Source: Lewinellaceae bacterium (GTDB taxonomy: Bacteria; Bacteroidota; Bacteroidia; Chitinophagales; Saprospiraceae). Taken from it: a DNA stretch of 64,000 bases. How positions within the stretch are numbered: the stretch's first letter is position 1; every line of letters starts with the position of its first letter. The notes beneath the pieces were generated by a model that saw nothing but the letters and a program-made list of their open reading frames with translations, was not told the DNA's origin and ran no database searches. Location of the stretch: assembly GCA_020636155.1 (NCBI GenBank), contig JACJYM010000001.1, positions 124,001-188,000 of the forward strand, in the 5' to 3' direction. The position numbers and the translations under genes are program-made. This document shows, piece by piece, positions 27,565-37,249 of this stretch.

Positions 27565-28296
27565 CTAAAACAGCTGCTTATTGTACTTTTTGATTTCCGC
27601 AATTACTTGTCTATTCAACTTTCTTTCATAAGAGTCCATAGAATTAATTTCATTTATGAGTTCTGTCATTTTGTTTTTGGCTGTTTCGACACCATGCGTT
27701 TCATTTAAGTAAATGATATACTCCAGCCGATGTTGATAATTGGAGTATTTTGAATCCATGGATTTAAACACAGTTTCTGCTTTCTCTTGATTTCCCATTT
27801 TATAATTGGACCATGCATAGGCAATCATTTCCTGTGAATTAAGAAATTCCTTATTTCCCTCTATTCAGTTGCCTTGTTTTACAACCTCTTGATGGTCATT
27901 ATTTTGATAATAAGCTTTCATTAGCAACATGATCAGCGCTGGGTCACTTTCATAAAGGGGATTATTGCATGATTGAAGAATTTCCAGTGCATTCGATGTA
28001 TTCCCTTTTTTCAAATATTCTCTTGCAAGCTCAAGTTTATTGGAATGAGTGTTGGCAAATTTTACTTTTTTCTCAAGTTTATCAATTGAATAGTCCTTAC
28101 TCAGTGATTCCTTGAGTCCTTCTTTTAAGTTTTCGATATTTCTTCTACTGTAGAAATTATGGTACAAATAAAATACGCTACCTACAAAAGGGAAAAATAT
28201 AATTATCCAAAACCACTTTTGCTCAGATTTTTGAGAGTAAGCATGATATAGACAAAATGCTTGTATTAAAATTATAAAGGGATAAAAGCCTAACAT
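27565..28296 (-). pseudogene. Membrane-anchored TPR-like protein interrupted by one in-frame TGA
   Basis: Two adjacent frames are one gene. The N-terminal part (28296 to 27865, 143 residues) has two hydrophobic segments resembling a PLDc_N-type anchor (FWIIIFFPFVGSVFYLYHNF), then helical repeats (LELAREYLKKGNTSNALEIL). Reading through the TGA at 27867-27865 continues without a shift for 12 codons into the 87-residue second part (MIAYAWSNYKMGNQEKAETV), another TPR-like helix pair. The complete protein would have about 243 codons. Either a nonsense mutation or a base-call error; nothing else looks decayed. The second half could be translated separately from ATG 27828, but no ribosome-binding signal supports that. 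Confidence 0.75.
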
Positions 28297-28474
28297 TTAG
28301 TAACGATTAATGATTTTAATTTTCTGATACAACCTTGATGTAATCCTCACTTACAACCTCCTTTTTAATCACGTTTCTCTAGATGATTCTCCGTTATTCA
28401 CAATAGCAAAGCATACAAATAATGCAGTAAAAATAATATTTTGATGAAAATATTTTCCGATATTCAATTAAATT

Positions 28475-29698
28475 TTAGGATTTCTCCAGTTCCAAAGACC
28501 CGTCCTGCATGACAATTTCCAATGTTCCGGATTCAAGGTCTGCGTATTTACTGACATAGCTGCCGTGTTGTTTCACCATAGCGAAACCTCGCTTCAACAC
28601 CATCTCCGGATCGAGTGCTTTAATCATCGAATCTATTGCTTGGAGTTCCAGGCTGTGTTTTTTTAATTCATAATTCTTAATGGAATGTAGCTGATATTCG
28701 ATATTTTTAATTTTCTCTTCATTTCTCCTCAAAATTTCCATTGGAATGGCTCGTACCAAATAATCTATTTGTTCTAACCTGAGTGTTTCCTGTTTGATTT
28801 TTTCATTTGAAAGCCAAACGACATTTTGCCATAATTGTGTTATTTCTGCCTCGAAAAACAGGTTTTGTTCTATGATAAAATTCGCCACAGCAGTCGGTGT
28901 TTTCAATGAAGTATGAGACACCACATCGGCCACGGTTTGGTCAATATCATGACCAATACCCGTCACTATGGGGTATCGAGATGTGGCTATCCTATGCCCA
29001 ATATTGTAATTATCAAATGCCGATAAATCAAGCTTACTTCCTCCGCCACGAATAATCACTACGGTATCAAATTTTGTCCTCGAGTTTTCGATTTTATCAA
29101 TGGCTGAAAGAACCTCTGATTCCGTATTTCTTCCTTGCATAGCAGCCTGAAACAGTTGTATATTAAAGCGATAATTATAAGGATTCTTATTTAATTGCGA
29201 TACAAAATCTTGATATCCAGCTGCCCTATCACTACTGATAACTGCAATTTTCTGAATAACCGAGGGTAGTCGTATCGATTTATTTTTATCCAGTACACTG
29301 GCTTTCTTGAGTCTTTCTAATATTTTTTTGCGTTCCATCTCCAGCACCCCGATAGTATATTCCGGATTGATGTCTTCGATAATTAATTTCATGCCATATC
29401 GCTCGTTAAATTCGACCTTAACTTTAATCTCAACCAGTGTCCCGGCACTTAACAACGATGGCAACAAATCGCCAACCTTATTTTTAATGAATAAAAAACT
29501 CCGATACCAGATTGCGGCTGAACTCTGTGCCACAACATTACCCGATTTCTCATCTTGTTCGACTAATTCCAGATAATAGTTTCCTCGAGATTCAGAGATT
29601 TGGTTTATTTCGGCATGTATCCATATTGGATCCTGAAAATTGAGAGCCACCACCCTTTTTAGGTACTCATTTAGTTCAAAAAGAGAATAGGTTTGCAT
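28475..29698 (-). CDS. xseA: Exodeoxyribonuclease VII large subunit
   Basis: N-terminal OB-fold (about 18-100, IWIHAEINQISESRGNYYLELVEQ), then the catalytic exonuclease VII domain with AVISSDRAAGYQDF, VVIIRGGGSKLDLSAFD and PIVTGIGHDIDQTVADVV, and a coiled-coil region toward the end. Degrades single-stranded DNA in repair. Length (407) is normal. It starts 8 nt after the galK stop on the same strand, so it is probably co-transcribed. The small subunit xseB, often next door, is not visible in the 178 nt downstream. Confidence 0.94.
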   Translation of the reverse strand: MQTYSLFELNEYLKRVVALNFQDPIWIHAEINQISESRGNYYLELVEQDEKSGNVVAQSSAAIWYRSFLFIKNKVGDLLPSLLSAGTLVEIKVKVEFNERYGMKLIIEDINPEYTIGVLEMERKKILERLKKASVLDKNKSIRLPSVIQKIAVISSDRAAGYQDFVSQLNKNPYNYRFNIQLFQAAMQGRNTESEVLSAIDKIENSRTKFDTVVIIRGGGSKLDLSAFDNYNIGHRIATSRYPIVTGIGHDIDQTVADVVSHTSLKTPTAVANFIIEQNLFFEAEITQLWQNVVWLSNEKIKQETLRLEQIDYLVRAIPMEILRRNEEKIKNIEYQLHSIKNYELKKHSLELQAIDSMIKALDPEMVLKRGFAMVKQHGSYVSKYADLESGTLEIVMQDGSLELEKS

Positions 29699-29706
29699 CG
29701 CTAATT

Positions 29707-30843
29707 TTAATTTAAGTTTTTCATTATTAATGGATTAGAGCTCCTCACTTTAATAAGATCCAATCCTCTACCAAAACGATTTTCGTATAATCTGTTCGTT
29801 ATGGAGTACCATCTCCCGAGGTTAGTATTCACCATCGTCAACGCCAAAACACACCCACCGAAACCTGCACCCATCATTCTTGCACCATAGATATCTTGGT
29901 TATTTCGACATTCTTCTACCACGAAATCCAACTCTTCACAACTCACTTTGTATTTTTGGCTCAATCCTTCATGGGATTTATAAAGAAGTTTTCCTGCGTC
30001 TCTTATTTCACCATTTTTCATATTTTCTAACATGTCCTTCACCCTTTGGTTTTCCTCAAGTACAAACTGTACCATTTCTAAAACCGTATGTTGAAAATAG
30101 GGTTTTATACTTTCAAGATCGGCTCCAGTAATTTGACGCAATGAGGTCTTGAAATCTCGTTTCAAAAGTGATTTTGCCTCCTCCATTTTTTGTCTTCTGT
30201 CATTATAATCAGAATCAATGAGTTCGTGCTTGACATTGGTATTCACGAGATAAAACTGCCATTGTTCTGGAATCTTCACCATGCTCGTGGTTTCATTTTT
30301 ACAATCTAATAACAAGGCATTTCCTTTTTGTGACTTAAATATGGCGGTTTGGTCCATTTTACCACCGAGTACGCCACTACCATGCTCGATTTTTGAAGCG
30401 AGTGATATCATCTCACCTTTATTCAATCCTAGATTCATAAATTCATTGAATAATGCGACGAATCCACATACCATTGCCGAAGACGAAGACACTCCTGCCC
30501 CGATCGGAATGTTTCCCCCAAAAGCAAGCTCAAGCGGTTCAATATCACGATTACTAATACTCGATATCTCCGTCAATATGGATTCCACATATTTCATCCA
30601 ACTGCTCTTAACATGTATATTCTGTTCGAAAAATTCATGATAATCGACCGCATAAATTCTTAACTTTTCTGATTTCTTTGCATAAATCCAAGTGTATCTA
30701 TCCATAGTAAATGGCAGTACGAATCCATCGTTGTAATCGGTGTGTTCACCGATGATGTTGACCCTACCTGGCACGGTGACTTGATATTGTGGAGTACCAA
30801 ATTTTGTTACAAAAGATTCGAAAACTTCACTTCTATTAGCCAT
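29707..30843 (-). CDS. galK: Galactokinase
   Basis: A GHMP-family kinase that phosphorylates galactose at C1 (Leloir pathway). The galactokinase signature GRVNIIGEHTDYNDGFVLP (about 26-44) is complete. ATP-binding PIGAGVSSSSAM (about 112-123) and the C-terminal GAGFGGCVLAL motif are present. Length (378) is normal. Its start overlaps the end of the GH109-like gene by 8 nt, and xseA follows after 8 nt, forming a tight three-gene unit. No galE, galT or mutarotase gene is in the window. Confidence 0.95.
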   Translation of the reverse strand: MANRSEVFESFVTKFGTPQYQVTVPGRVNIIGEHTDYNDGFVLPFTMDRYTWIYAKKSEKLRIYAVDYHEFFEQNIHVKSSWMKYVESILTEISSISNRDIEPLELAFGGNIPIGAGVSSSSAMVCGFVALFNEFMNLGLNKGEMISLASKIEHGSGVLGGKMDQTAIFKSQKGNALLLDCKNETTSMVKIPEQWQFYLVNTNVKHELIDSDYNDRRQKMEEAKSLLKRDFKTSLRQITGADLESIKPYFQHTVLEMVQFVLEENQRVKDMLENMKNGEIRDAGKLLYKSHEGLSQKYKVSCEELDFVVEECRNNQDIYGARMMGAGFGGCVLALTMVNTNLGRWYSITNRLYENRFGRGLDLIKVRSSNPLIMKNLN

Positions 30844-32185
30844 TTAGGGCAAAATTATTTTTGCGATTTATCCATAGCCCATTTGTAAAATCAGGAATGT
30901 ATCGAACTGCTCCACCCTCTTTGATAGATGCCTCAGAAAGTGGGGTAAGTGACATCCAAGTGGCGGCATCAAATACATCAAAGGGAATTTCGCTTCCGTT
31001 CATGGCACAATCAAGAAAGGACTCCATCAAGAAATAATCCATGCCACCATGTCCTGCTCCGACAGATTTTTCGAGCCCTTCTTTCCAGATTTTGTGGTCG
31101 TATTTCTCAAGATATGGGGAGTCGTTCTCCCACTTATGTGGCGGACTCATCCCTTCAATGTAGATAGAATTATTCACTTTCATCCAGAGTCCTCTTGTCC
31201 CTTGCACTCTAAACCCCAGTGAATATGGTCTTGGCAAATTCGTATCGTGATGCATTACTATGGTTTCGCCATTGGAAGTGGTTATCATGCTTGTCACTTT
31301 ATCACCCAAATTGAATTTTATTTTTGCATTGGGATGATTTTCACCCCCTTTCTCATGATTGACGATATAATCATGTAACCCGCGAGATTTACTTGCCATC
31401 GAACTAATGGTAAGCAATCGATTTCCGCGATTTACATCAATAAATTGAGATACAGGACCTATGCCATGCGTGGGATACAGGTCTCCATTTCTATGAATCG
31501 AATGGTTGGTTCGCCACTTGGCCTCACTGAATCCTTTATCTCCAAGTTCTACCCCCGAATTGTAAGGTGTAACCCCGTCATTAAACTTCACACCTCTCAA
31601 GTCGTGTTGATAGCCGCATTCGAGGTGTACCATTTCTCCCAACAGACCTTCCCTCACGAGATTGAGCATTGCCATGATGTCTCTACGGAAGCACACATTT
31701 TCGAGAAAATAAAGTGGAGTTTTCGTTTCTAAATGTGTGTTTACCAAGTCCCAGCATTCCTCCACCGAAAAAGCACCAGACACTTCCAATCCTACGAAAA
31801 CACGGGCATTCATAGCTGCAATGGCTTGCTTTGAGTGCCACTCCCATGGTGTTGCGATGATGACAGCATCCAAATCTTCAGTTTCTAACATTCGTTCATA
31901 ATCATAGTCACCACGATTGTAAATTATCGGTTTTACCGCCGCATTGGAATCAAACATTTTCAAGCTCCGCTCAATCATTTCTTCATTAGGATCCGCAAGG
32001 GCAACAATCACCACATCGCTTCTTTTGAGGAGTAATTCCAAATGATTTTGACCTCGAAGTCCACATCCTATCAATCCAATCTGAAGTTTTTCAGTGTTAT
32101 TTCTTGAACCAAAACTCAATCCGGGTGCAACAGAGAATCCCAAGCCGGCTAAGGATGTATTTCTCACAAATGTTCGTCTTTTCAC
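30836..32185 (-). CDS. Gfo/Idh/MocA-family protein resembling GH109 alpha-N-acetylgalactosaminidase
   Basis: A twin-arginine-type start (MKRRTFVRNTSLAG) suggests Tat export. The NAD-binding Rossmann fold has GLIGCGLRGQNHL (about 37-49). Blocks characteristic of GH109 enzymes follow: ATPWEWHSKQAI, LENVCFRRDIMAMLNLV, GYQHDLR, SEAKWRTNH, LYPTHGIGP, GHGGMDYFLMESFLDC and a TPLSEASI tail. GH109 enzymes use tightly bound NAD+ to hydrolyse terminal alpha-GalNAc by an oxidation/elimination mechanism. Activity on other sugars, or plain oxidoreductase activity, remains possible. Overlap with galK suggests one galactose/galactosamine-related unit. Length 449 is typical. Confidence 0.85.
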   Translation of the reverse strand: MKRRTFVRNTSLAGLGFSVAPGLSFGSRNNTEKLQIGLIGCGLRGQNHLELLLKRSDVVIVALADPNEEMIERSLKMFDSNAAVKPIIYNRGDYDYERMLETEDLDAVIIATPWEWHSKQAIAAMNARVFVGLEVSGAFSVEECWDLVNTHLETKTPLYFLENVCFRRDIMAMLNLVREGLLGEMVHLECGYQHDLRGVKFNDGVTPYNSGVELGDKGFSEAKWRTNHSIHRNGDLYPTHGIGPVSQFIDVNRGNRLLTISSMASKSRGLHDYIVNHEKGGENHPNAKIKFNLGDKVTSMITTSNGETIVMHHDTNLPRPYSLGFRVQGTRGLWMKVNNSIYIEGMSPPHKWENDSPYLEKYDHKIWKEGLEKSVGAGHGGMDYFLMESFLDCAMNGSEIPFDVFDAATWMSLTPLSEASIKEGGAVRYIPDFTNGLWINRKNNFALNG

Positions 32186-32302
32186 TAGAGAATATTTTTA
32201 AATTGGTTTAAAAATCTAAGATAAAAATTTAGCCCGAGCTATTATACATTCAAAAGTAAAAAATGAAGCGAGAATACTATTAAACGGAAGAAAATTGAGA
32301 GT

Positions 32303-32887
32303 TTAATCGAACAATAAAACGATGGCTTTTTTATTGTTTTTGATAAATTCATATCCCGAGTAAAGTGTAATAAACACGATCCATGCTAACAAAACATAAT
32401 TAATCCATTTGACAATGTCCTCATTGATGTCATAATTATAGTAATGAGAAGTAATAGAAATTACATAAATCACTATGATGTAAATAATCTGTGAAAACGT
32501 CTTAACTTTTCCTGAATATTCAGATTGTAAAATCACTTTTTTAGATACCAAAATTAGCCGAATCACAGTCAGACCTATTTCTCTGAGAGACAGAATGATA
32601 AAAATATAAATGGGAATAAGCCCATTGACATAAAATGCAAGCAGCACACCTAATATCAGAATTTTATCTGCTATTGGATCCATGATTTTTCCAAAATTGG
32701 AAACAATATTCCATTTTCTAGCAAGATATCCGTCTATGTAATCTGTGATTGATGCCAATAAAAACAATAAAAAAGACCACACAAGAGACTCGAAAGTATT
32801 TTGAAAGGCCAAGTAAGAACAAGCAATAGCCATTGGCACTCTCGCCACTGAAATGATGTTAGGTATGTTGTACTTTTTAAATGCCAT
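32303..32887 (-). CDS. pgsA: CDP-diacylglycerol-glycerol-3-phosphate 3-phosphatidyltransferase
   Basis: 194-residue inner-membrane enzyme. It carries the full CDP-alcohol phosphotransferase signature D-x2-D-G-x2-A-R-x8-G-x3-D-x3-D within residues about 48-74 (DYIDGYLARKW then GKIMDPIADK). About five membrane spans. Makes phosphatidylglycerol phosphate, the committed step to phosphatidylglycerol. Substrate preference (glycerol-3-phosphate rather than serine or inositol) is inferred from the sequence style and length. Single gene, 117 nt upstream of the GH109-like gene on the same strand. Confidence 0.87.
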   Translation of the reverse strand: MAFKKYNIPNIISVARVPMAIACSYLAFQNTFESLVWSFLLFLLASITDYIDGYLARKWNIVSNFGKIMDPIADKILILGVLLAFYVNGLIPIYIFIILSLREIGLTVIRLILVSKKVILQSEYSGKVKTFSQIIYIIVIYVISITSHYYNYDINEDIVKWINYVLLAWIVFITLYSGYEFIKNNKKAIVLLFD

Positions 32888-33103
32888 TATCCGAATCGCA
32901 AAAGTAAAATTAATTAACTAATAATAATGTTCTATGCGAACAGAAGTTTAGGGAGATGGCAATATTTAATAGATAGTTATATTATTATTGAAAATCAATA
33001 TTCACAACATTGTATTGCAGTTGATAAATTGATAATTTAATACAGCAGTAATGATTTTTGACATCAAGAAAGGATTAATATTGACATCAATGAACCGACC
33101 CCA

Positions 33104-33135
33104 TTGAAATAAAACGCAAATTATTACTAATTTTG
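33104..33135 (+). promoter_or_regulatory. Promoter for the small membrane protein and RluA genes
   Basis: TTG (33104-33106), 21-nt spacer, TAATTTTG (33128-33135): a complete Bacteroidota-type promoter about 20 nt before the small ORF. Confidence 0.5.
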
Positions 33136-33154
33136 CCTTGTAATTTAACACTTG

Positions 33155-33283
33155 ATGTTTAAGTATTTACTCATAGCTGGCCTTGTTTATTATTTCCTTT
33201 ACATGAGAAGGGAAAATAAACAAATCGAACCCAAAGACATAAAAAATGAGGATGTCTATGTTGACTATGAAGAAGTCGATTGA
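33155..33283 (+). CDS. 42-residue single-span membrane protein
   Basis: ATG 33155 opens a short frame. An N-terminal hydrophobic span (MFKYLLIAGLVYYFLY) is followed by a charged tail rich in Glu/Asp/Lys ending YVDYEEVD. It resembles the small DUF4834-type proteins found in Bacteroidota. It sits directly behind a good promoter and ends 18 nt before the RluA gene; the linking sequence has an AGGAG that could be an unusual Shine-Dalgarno site for that gene. Function unknown. Confidence 0.68.
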   Translation: MFKYLLIAGLVYYFLYMRRENKQIEPKDIKNEDVYVDYEEVD

Positions 33284-33301
33284 TAAGGAGAAGAACAGAC
33301 C

Positions 33302-33961
33302 ATGATATATTTTGAAAATGAGCATTTTTTTGTAATTAATAAACCGGCGGGGATTGCTGTACAATCTGCCAATCCGGATGATCCCACAGTCGAAAATTAC
33401 ATAAAAAAGAACTACAACAGTCACATACATCTCGTCAATCGCATTGACCAGCCTGTCAGTGGGTTTTGTCTAATAGCGAAGAATTCATATAGCAAAAACT
33501 ATCTTTGGAAAATACAGATTGACAAAGAGATTAAAAAGCGATACATCGCCGTAGTAGAAGGTCATCTCGAACCCACTGAAGAAAAAATTGTGCTTTACCT
33601 CAAAAAGGTAGAAAAACTAGCCAAATCCATTGTCAAAGAAGAACCGACAGAAGATTACAAGCGCTGTGTTATCAAAATAAAACGGAGTTTCTTCCTTGAC
33701 AATTATACCATCTTAGAAATCGATTTAAAAACTGGAAGATACCATCAAATCAGAGCCATGCTGTCCCACCTTGGTCATCCAATCAAAGGTGATGTAAAAT
33801 ACGGCGCTAGACGTAAAAATAAAGACCGCAGCATTTATTTGCATTCGTGGAAACTGGCGTTTGTACCCCCAGGTCAAGAAGAAAAATTACACCTTAGAGC
33901 TCCGCTAAATATGACCAATCCACTGTGGCGATTGGTTGACAAAATCATCAAACATTGGTAG
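33302..33961 (+). CDS. RluA-family RNA pseudouridine synthase
   Basis: Isomerises uridine to pseudouridine in rRNA or tRNA. The catalytic aspartate is in the signature HLVNRIDQPVSGF (Asp49, the RLDxxTSG-type motif with Ile and Pro variants). The FFVINKPAGIAVQS opening and the RYHQIRAMLSHLGHPIKGD motif are intact. Length (219) matches the short form without an S4 domain. Which RNA position it modifies cannot be read from sequence. Probably co-transcribed with the preceding small membrane protein. Confidence 0.9.
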   Translation: MIYFENEHFFVINKPAGIAVQSANPDDPTVENYIKKNYNSHIHLVNRIDQPVSGFCLIAKNSYSKNYLWKIQIDKEIKKRYIAVVEGHLEPTEEKIVLYLKKVEKLAKSIVKEEPTEDYKRCVIKIKRSFFLDNYTILEIDLKTGRYHQIRAMLSHLGHPIKGDVKYGARRKNKDRSIYLHSWKLAFVPPGQEEKLHLRAPLNMTNPLWRLVDKIIKHW

Positions 33962-34107
33962 TTTATCTTCTGATGTGACACTTCGGTATAAAAAATAAGT
34001 TAAAGCACCTTTAAAATAGGAAATTTGGATAACAATTGAACCTAATCCATGATTATAGTATTATGAATTATGCTTGCTAATTATTAAAAATGAAGGTGTG
34101 TTAAAAA

Positions 34108-35304
34108 ATGAAAGTATTCATGTACAATCGGCTGATGATGTTAAATAAATCCATATTTATACTTCTATTTTTTGTAATTTTTAGTAATCGTATAATAGCA
34201 CAAGATACGATCAGAATCAATAATCCATCGTTTGAAGATGCACCACACAAAGGAACCGATGTGACCAATATTCGAGGTTGGTTTGACTGTGGTCGCATTT
34301 TTTATCCGAATGAATCCCCGCCAGATATTCATCCCGGCGGATTCTGGGGAAACAATCTTCCAGCCTATGATGGAAACACGTATCTAGGAATGGTGGTCAG
34401 AGATAATGAATCTTGGGAATCTGTATCGCAAAGGATGAGTGGAATATTAGAAGTAGGAAAATGCTATTCATTCAGTATTGCCCTAGCAGCATCAAAAACA
34501 TATAAAAGTCCAACACATAAGAACCAATTAGATTCGATGAATTTTGATACTGCCATCGTCCTCAGAATTTGGGGAGGTGAAAGTACTTGTGACAGTAAAA
34601 TATTATTAGCAGAGAGTGACCCTGTCACAAACACCAATTGGAAGATTTATAATTTTACTTTCCAGCCCACAGCGGACGTGAAATACATTACCTTAGAGGC
34701 ATTTTATAAAACACCAACCCTGTTTCCCTATAATGGTAATCTGCTATTAGATGATGCCAGCGAGATTATTCAGGTACCATGCCCAGGCGATGAGATGGTG
34801 CAAGTCGATAATAAAAAGTATGTACCTCCACACAAATCATCCAGAAAAAATATCAAGGAAACACAACCAAAAATAAAAAATACGCCAACGAAAGACAACT
34901 CCAAAAGTTCAAAAGCAATGGTTATAAATACCATAGACAAAAACAAACTTAAAGAGGGTCAAACGATTAGAATTGAAAAACTTTATTTCGATGCGGACAA
35001 AGCCAAGCTCAATGAAAATTCACACGAATCATTGGACGAAATAGTAGAGTTTCTCAATGAAAATCCAAAAATAGAAATAGAGGTTGGCGGTCATACGAAT
35101 GGAATTCCAGAAGAATCCTATTGTGACCGACTGTCAGAAGCTAGGGCAAAAGAAGTCGCAGATTATTTGGTCAAAAAAGGCATAGATTCAGGAAGGATAT
35201 CGTACAAAGGATATGGTAAAAAAATTCCATTAGCCTCAGATAAAACCTACGCCGGACGACTTAAAAATCAAAGAGTAGAAATCAAAATCCTAAAGTTGGG
35301 CTAA
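34108..35304 (+). CDS. Secreted OmpA-family protein with N-terminal lectin-like domain
   Basis: 398 residues. Signal peptide ends near RIIAQ (residue 32), or about residue 22 if translation starts at the ATG of MLNKSIFILLFF. The mature N-terminal part (about 35-225) begins IRINNPSFEDAP and contains GWFDCG, a start style shared with carbohydrate-binding-like jelly-roll domains of Bacteroidota. A Lys/Ser/Thr-rich linker (about 235-280) leads to an OmpA C-terminal domain (about 290-398) with LYFDADKAKLNENS, GGHTNG and RLKNQRVEIKIL. Likely periplasm- or outer-membrane-associated and bound to peptidoglycan. Confidence 0.83.
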   Translation: MKVFMYNRLMMLNKSIFILLFFVIFSNRIIAQDTIRINNPSFEDAPHKGTDVTNIRGWFDCGRIFYPNESPPDIHPGGFWGNNLPAYDGNTYLGMVVRDNESWESVSQRMSGILEVGKCYSFSIALAASKTYKSPTHKNQLDSMNFDTAIVLRIWGGESTCDSKILLAESDPVTNTNWKIYNFTFQPTADVKYITLEAFYKTPTLFPYNGNLLLDDASEIIQVPCPGDEMVQVDNKKYVPPHKSSRKNIKETQPKIKNTPTKDNSKSSKAMVINTIDKNKLKEGQTIRIEKLYFDADKAKLNENSHESLDEIVEFLNENPKIEIEVGGHTNGIPEESYCDRLSEARAKEVADYLVKKGIDSGRISYKGYGKKIPLASDKTYAGRLKNQRVEIKILKLG

Positions 35305-35709
35305 GATATTATACGTGAACCATATTTTCTTTGGCAGATTTATCCATAGATTAAATTTCATCTTTCTATCATATAATTATCTCATTCCATTGAAATATCT
35401 CTTTTAAATCTATTGGATGTAAAATATTTTACTATTTTTACACAACTATATATATGATTCAATATATTAGTGATAATTCCAAAGAGCCATATTAAAGTTA
35501 TAAATAAATTATTACTTGGAAAAATAATGTAGTAAAGTAGGTATAAAATACCGAATACTAAATAATTCTGACCAAATAATAATCAGGATGACTAAAATTT
35601 TTATAATTACTTAGTCATTTAATATATTTGTAAATACAATTTCAAAAAGAAAACTAGTAAAAGCGATTTTTTATTAGCTCATATTAAAAATTGATTAAAG
35701 TCACTTGAG
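35305..35709. other. 405-nt AT-rich intergenic region
   Basis: No gene seen on either strand. A TATATTTG (-7-like) occurs at 35623-35630, about 80 nt before the next ATG, and a small GACTAA...TTAGTC inverted repeat lies at about 35589-35615. Otherwise low-complexity A/T sequence. Confidence 0.45.
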
Positions 35710-37239
35710 ATGAAAAAATTAATCTTTCTCTTTTGCCTGACCCTGATTTACTCAGGAACTTCTTTTGGGCAATTAGTCAACAATGGCGCTACCATTTTGG
35801 TAAAACCAGGAGCGACCCTATTTGTTGCAAGCAATATTCAAAACAACACGGGTGCCACTATCACAAATCAAGGAATCATTGAAGTTCAAGGTGACTTGAC
35901 CAATGCCGGGACATTAACTTCAGATACAGACTCCAAAGTCGTGTTTAGCGGAAGTGCTGATGCCACTTTGACCTCTGGGGGAGCAGTATTAAATGATGTG
36001 GACATAAGTAAAACAGCCGCTGATGTCATTCTTGCGGATAATATGTCAGTAAATGGTGATATGGTATTTTTAGAAGATGATAACCAGGTACATCTAGGTA
36101 ATTTTGATCTAGTACTAACGACTGTGGCCACTCTTGACAATGCAAGTAATGCCACCCGCTATATTACGACAGATGGAACAGGTATGGTGCAAAAAAATGT
36201 GGACATGGATGGAAGCTTTGATTTTCCTGTAGGAAATGGAAGCGATTATTCACCACTTTCTGCCACATATACAGGTTCTGCCTATACGACGGCTAATATG
36301 AGAGTAAAAGTTAATCCCGTGGTACATTCCAACAAACCAGCGGATGCCACGGACTACATCTCTAGATATTGGGATGTGGATGCGACAGGTATTGCCGATT
36401 ATAGCAATGCTCTGACTGGAACTTATGTTACCGGTGATGTCACTGGAACAGACACGAATATTAAAGGAACTTATTACGATGGTACTACTTGGAATTACGA
36501 TGACAGCGATGGTTCTACCAATACTGTCAGTGCAACTACATCGGCACTAAATTCTGACTTTACGGGAACTAACTTTTTCGGAAGTATCAATCTTAAAGTC
36601 TTTTTACAAGGGGCTTACAGTGGTGGAACGATGACGACGACACTTAATACCAATAACTTAATACCACTTACAAGTCCTTATGCAGCAGATGCGATTACGG
36701 TAAGTTCAATTCCAGCCGATGTTACGGATTGGGTTTTAATAGAACTAAGAGATGCGACGACTCCTACCACTGTGCTAAGTAGTCACTCGGCATTTCTAAA
36801 AAATGATGGAACGATCGTAGGTACGGATGGCACAAGTTTACCAAGCCTTATAAATGCAGGTGCGAGCAACGCCATTGTCGCCGTTTGGCATAGAAATCAC
36901 CTTCCGATAAGGACAGCAGTAGCACTTCCTACAGATGAAAAAAATCCTGATTTGCATGATTTTACTACTGGTCTAAGTCAAGCTTATGATAATCTGGCAA
37001 ATTCAGTTAACGATGCGATGATTGATTTAGGTTCTGGGGTATACGGGTTATTCGAAGGCAATGTGAGTGGAAATTCAACACTTAATATTTTAGATCTTTC
37101 ACTGTCTAAAAATGGAACAAATCCCTCACAAGCCAATGTTTATGATAATGCTGACGTAAATCTAAATGGAACTAAAAACATACTCGATTTATCAAAAACT
37201 AAATCAGCAACAAATCCTTCAAAATCAGCACATTTATAA
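35710..37239 (+). CDS. Secreted adhesin-like protein with dockerin-like C-terminus
   Basis: 509 residues. Signal peptide ends near TSFGQ (residue 21). Next is a region of short beta-strand repeats (GATITNQGIIEVQGDLTNAG) resembling filamentous or right-handed beta-helix surface proteins. The body is Thr/Gly/Asp-rich. The last ~60 residues hold two related segments, STLNILDLSLSKNGTNPSQA and DVNLNGTKNILDLSKTKSAT, which look like a degenerate dockerin-type repeat. No T9SS sorting domain is visible, unlike the gene that follows. Function unknown, probably surface structure. Confidence 0.75.
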   Translation: MKKLIFLFCLTLIYSGTSFGQLVNNGATILVKPGATLFVASNIQNNTGATITNQGIIEVQGDLTNAGTLTSDTDSKVVFSGSADATLTSGGAVLNDVDISKTAADVILADNMSVNGDMVFLEDDNQVHLGNFDLVLTTVATLDNASNATRYITTDGTGMVQKNVDMDGSFDFPVGNGSDYSPLSATYTGSAYTTANMRVKVNPVVHSNKPADATDYISRYWDVDATGIADYSNALTGTYVTGDVTGTDTNIKGTYYDGTTWNYDDSDGSTNTVSATTSALNSDFTGTNFFGSINLKVFLQGAYSGGTMTTTLNTNNLIPLTSPYAADAITVSSIPADVTDWVLIELRDATTPTTVLSSHSAFLKNDGTIVGTDGTSLPSLINAGASNAIVAVWHRNHLPIRTAVALPTDEKNPDLHDFTTGLSQAYDNLANSVNDAMIDLGSGVYGLFEGNVSGNSTLNILDLSLSKNGTNPSQANVYDNADVNLNGTKNILDLSKTKSATNPSKSAHL

Positions 37240-37249
37240 ATCAAAAAAA

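Noticed and set aside
27865..27867. TGA read as selenocysteine or tryptophan
   Set aside because: No selenoprotein-type context or downstream SECIS-like stem is evident, and TGA serves as an ordinary stop elsewhere in the window.
28297..28474. Possible xseB (exonuclease VII small subunit) after xseA
   Set aside because: Only short frames with stops, such as one ending KKEVVSEDYIKVVSEN; none resembles XseB.
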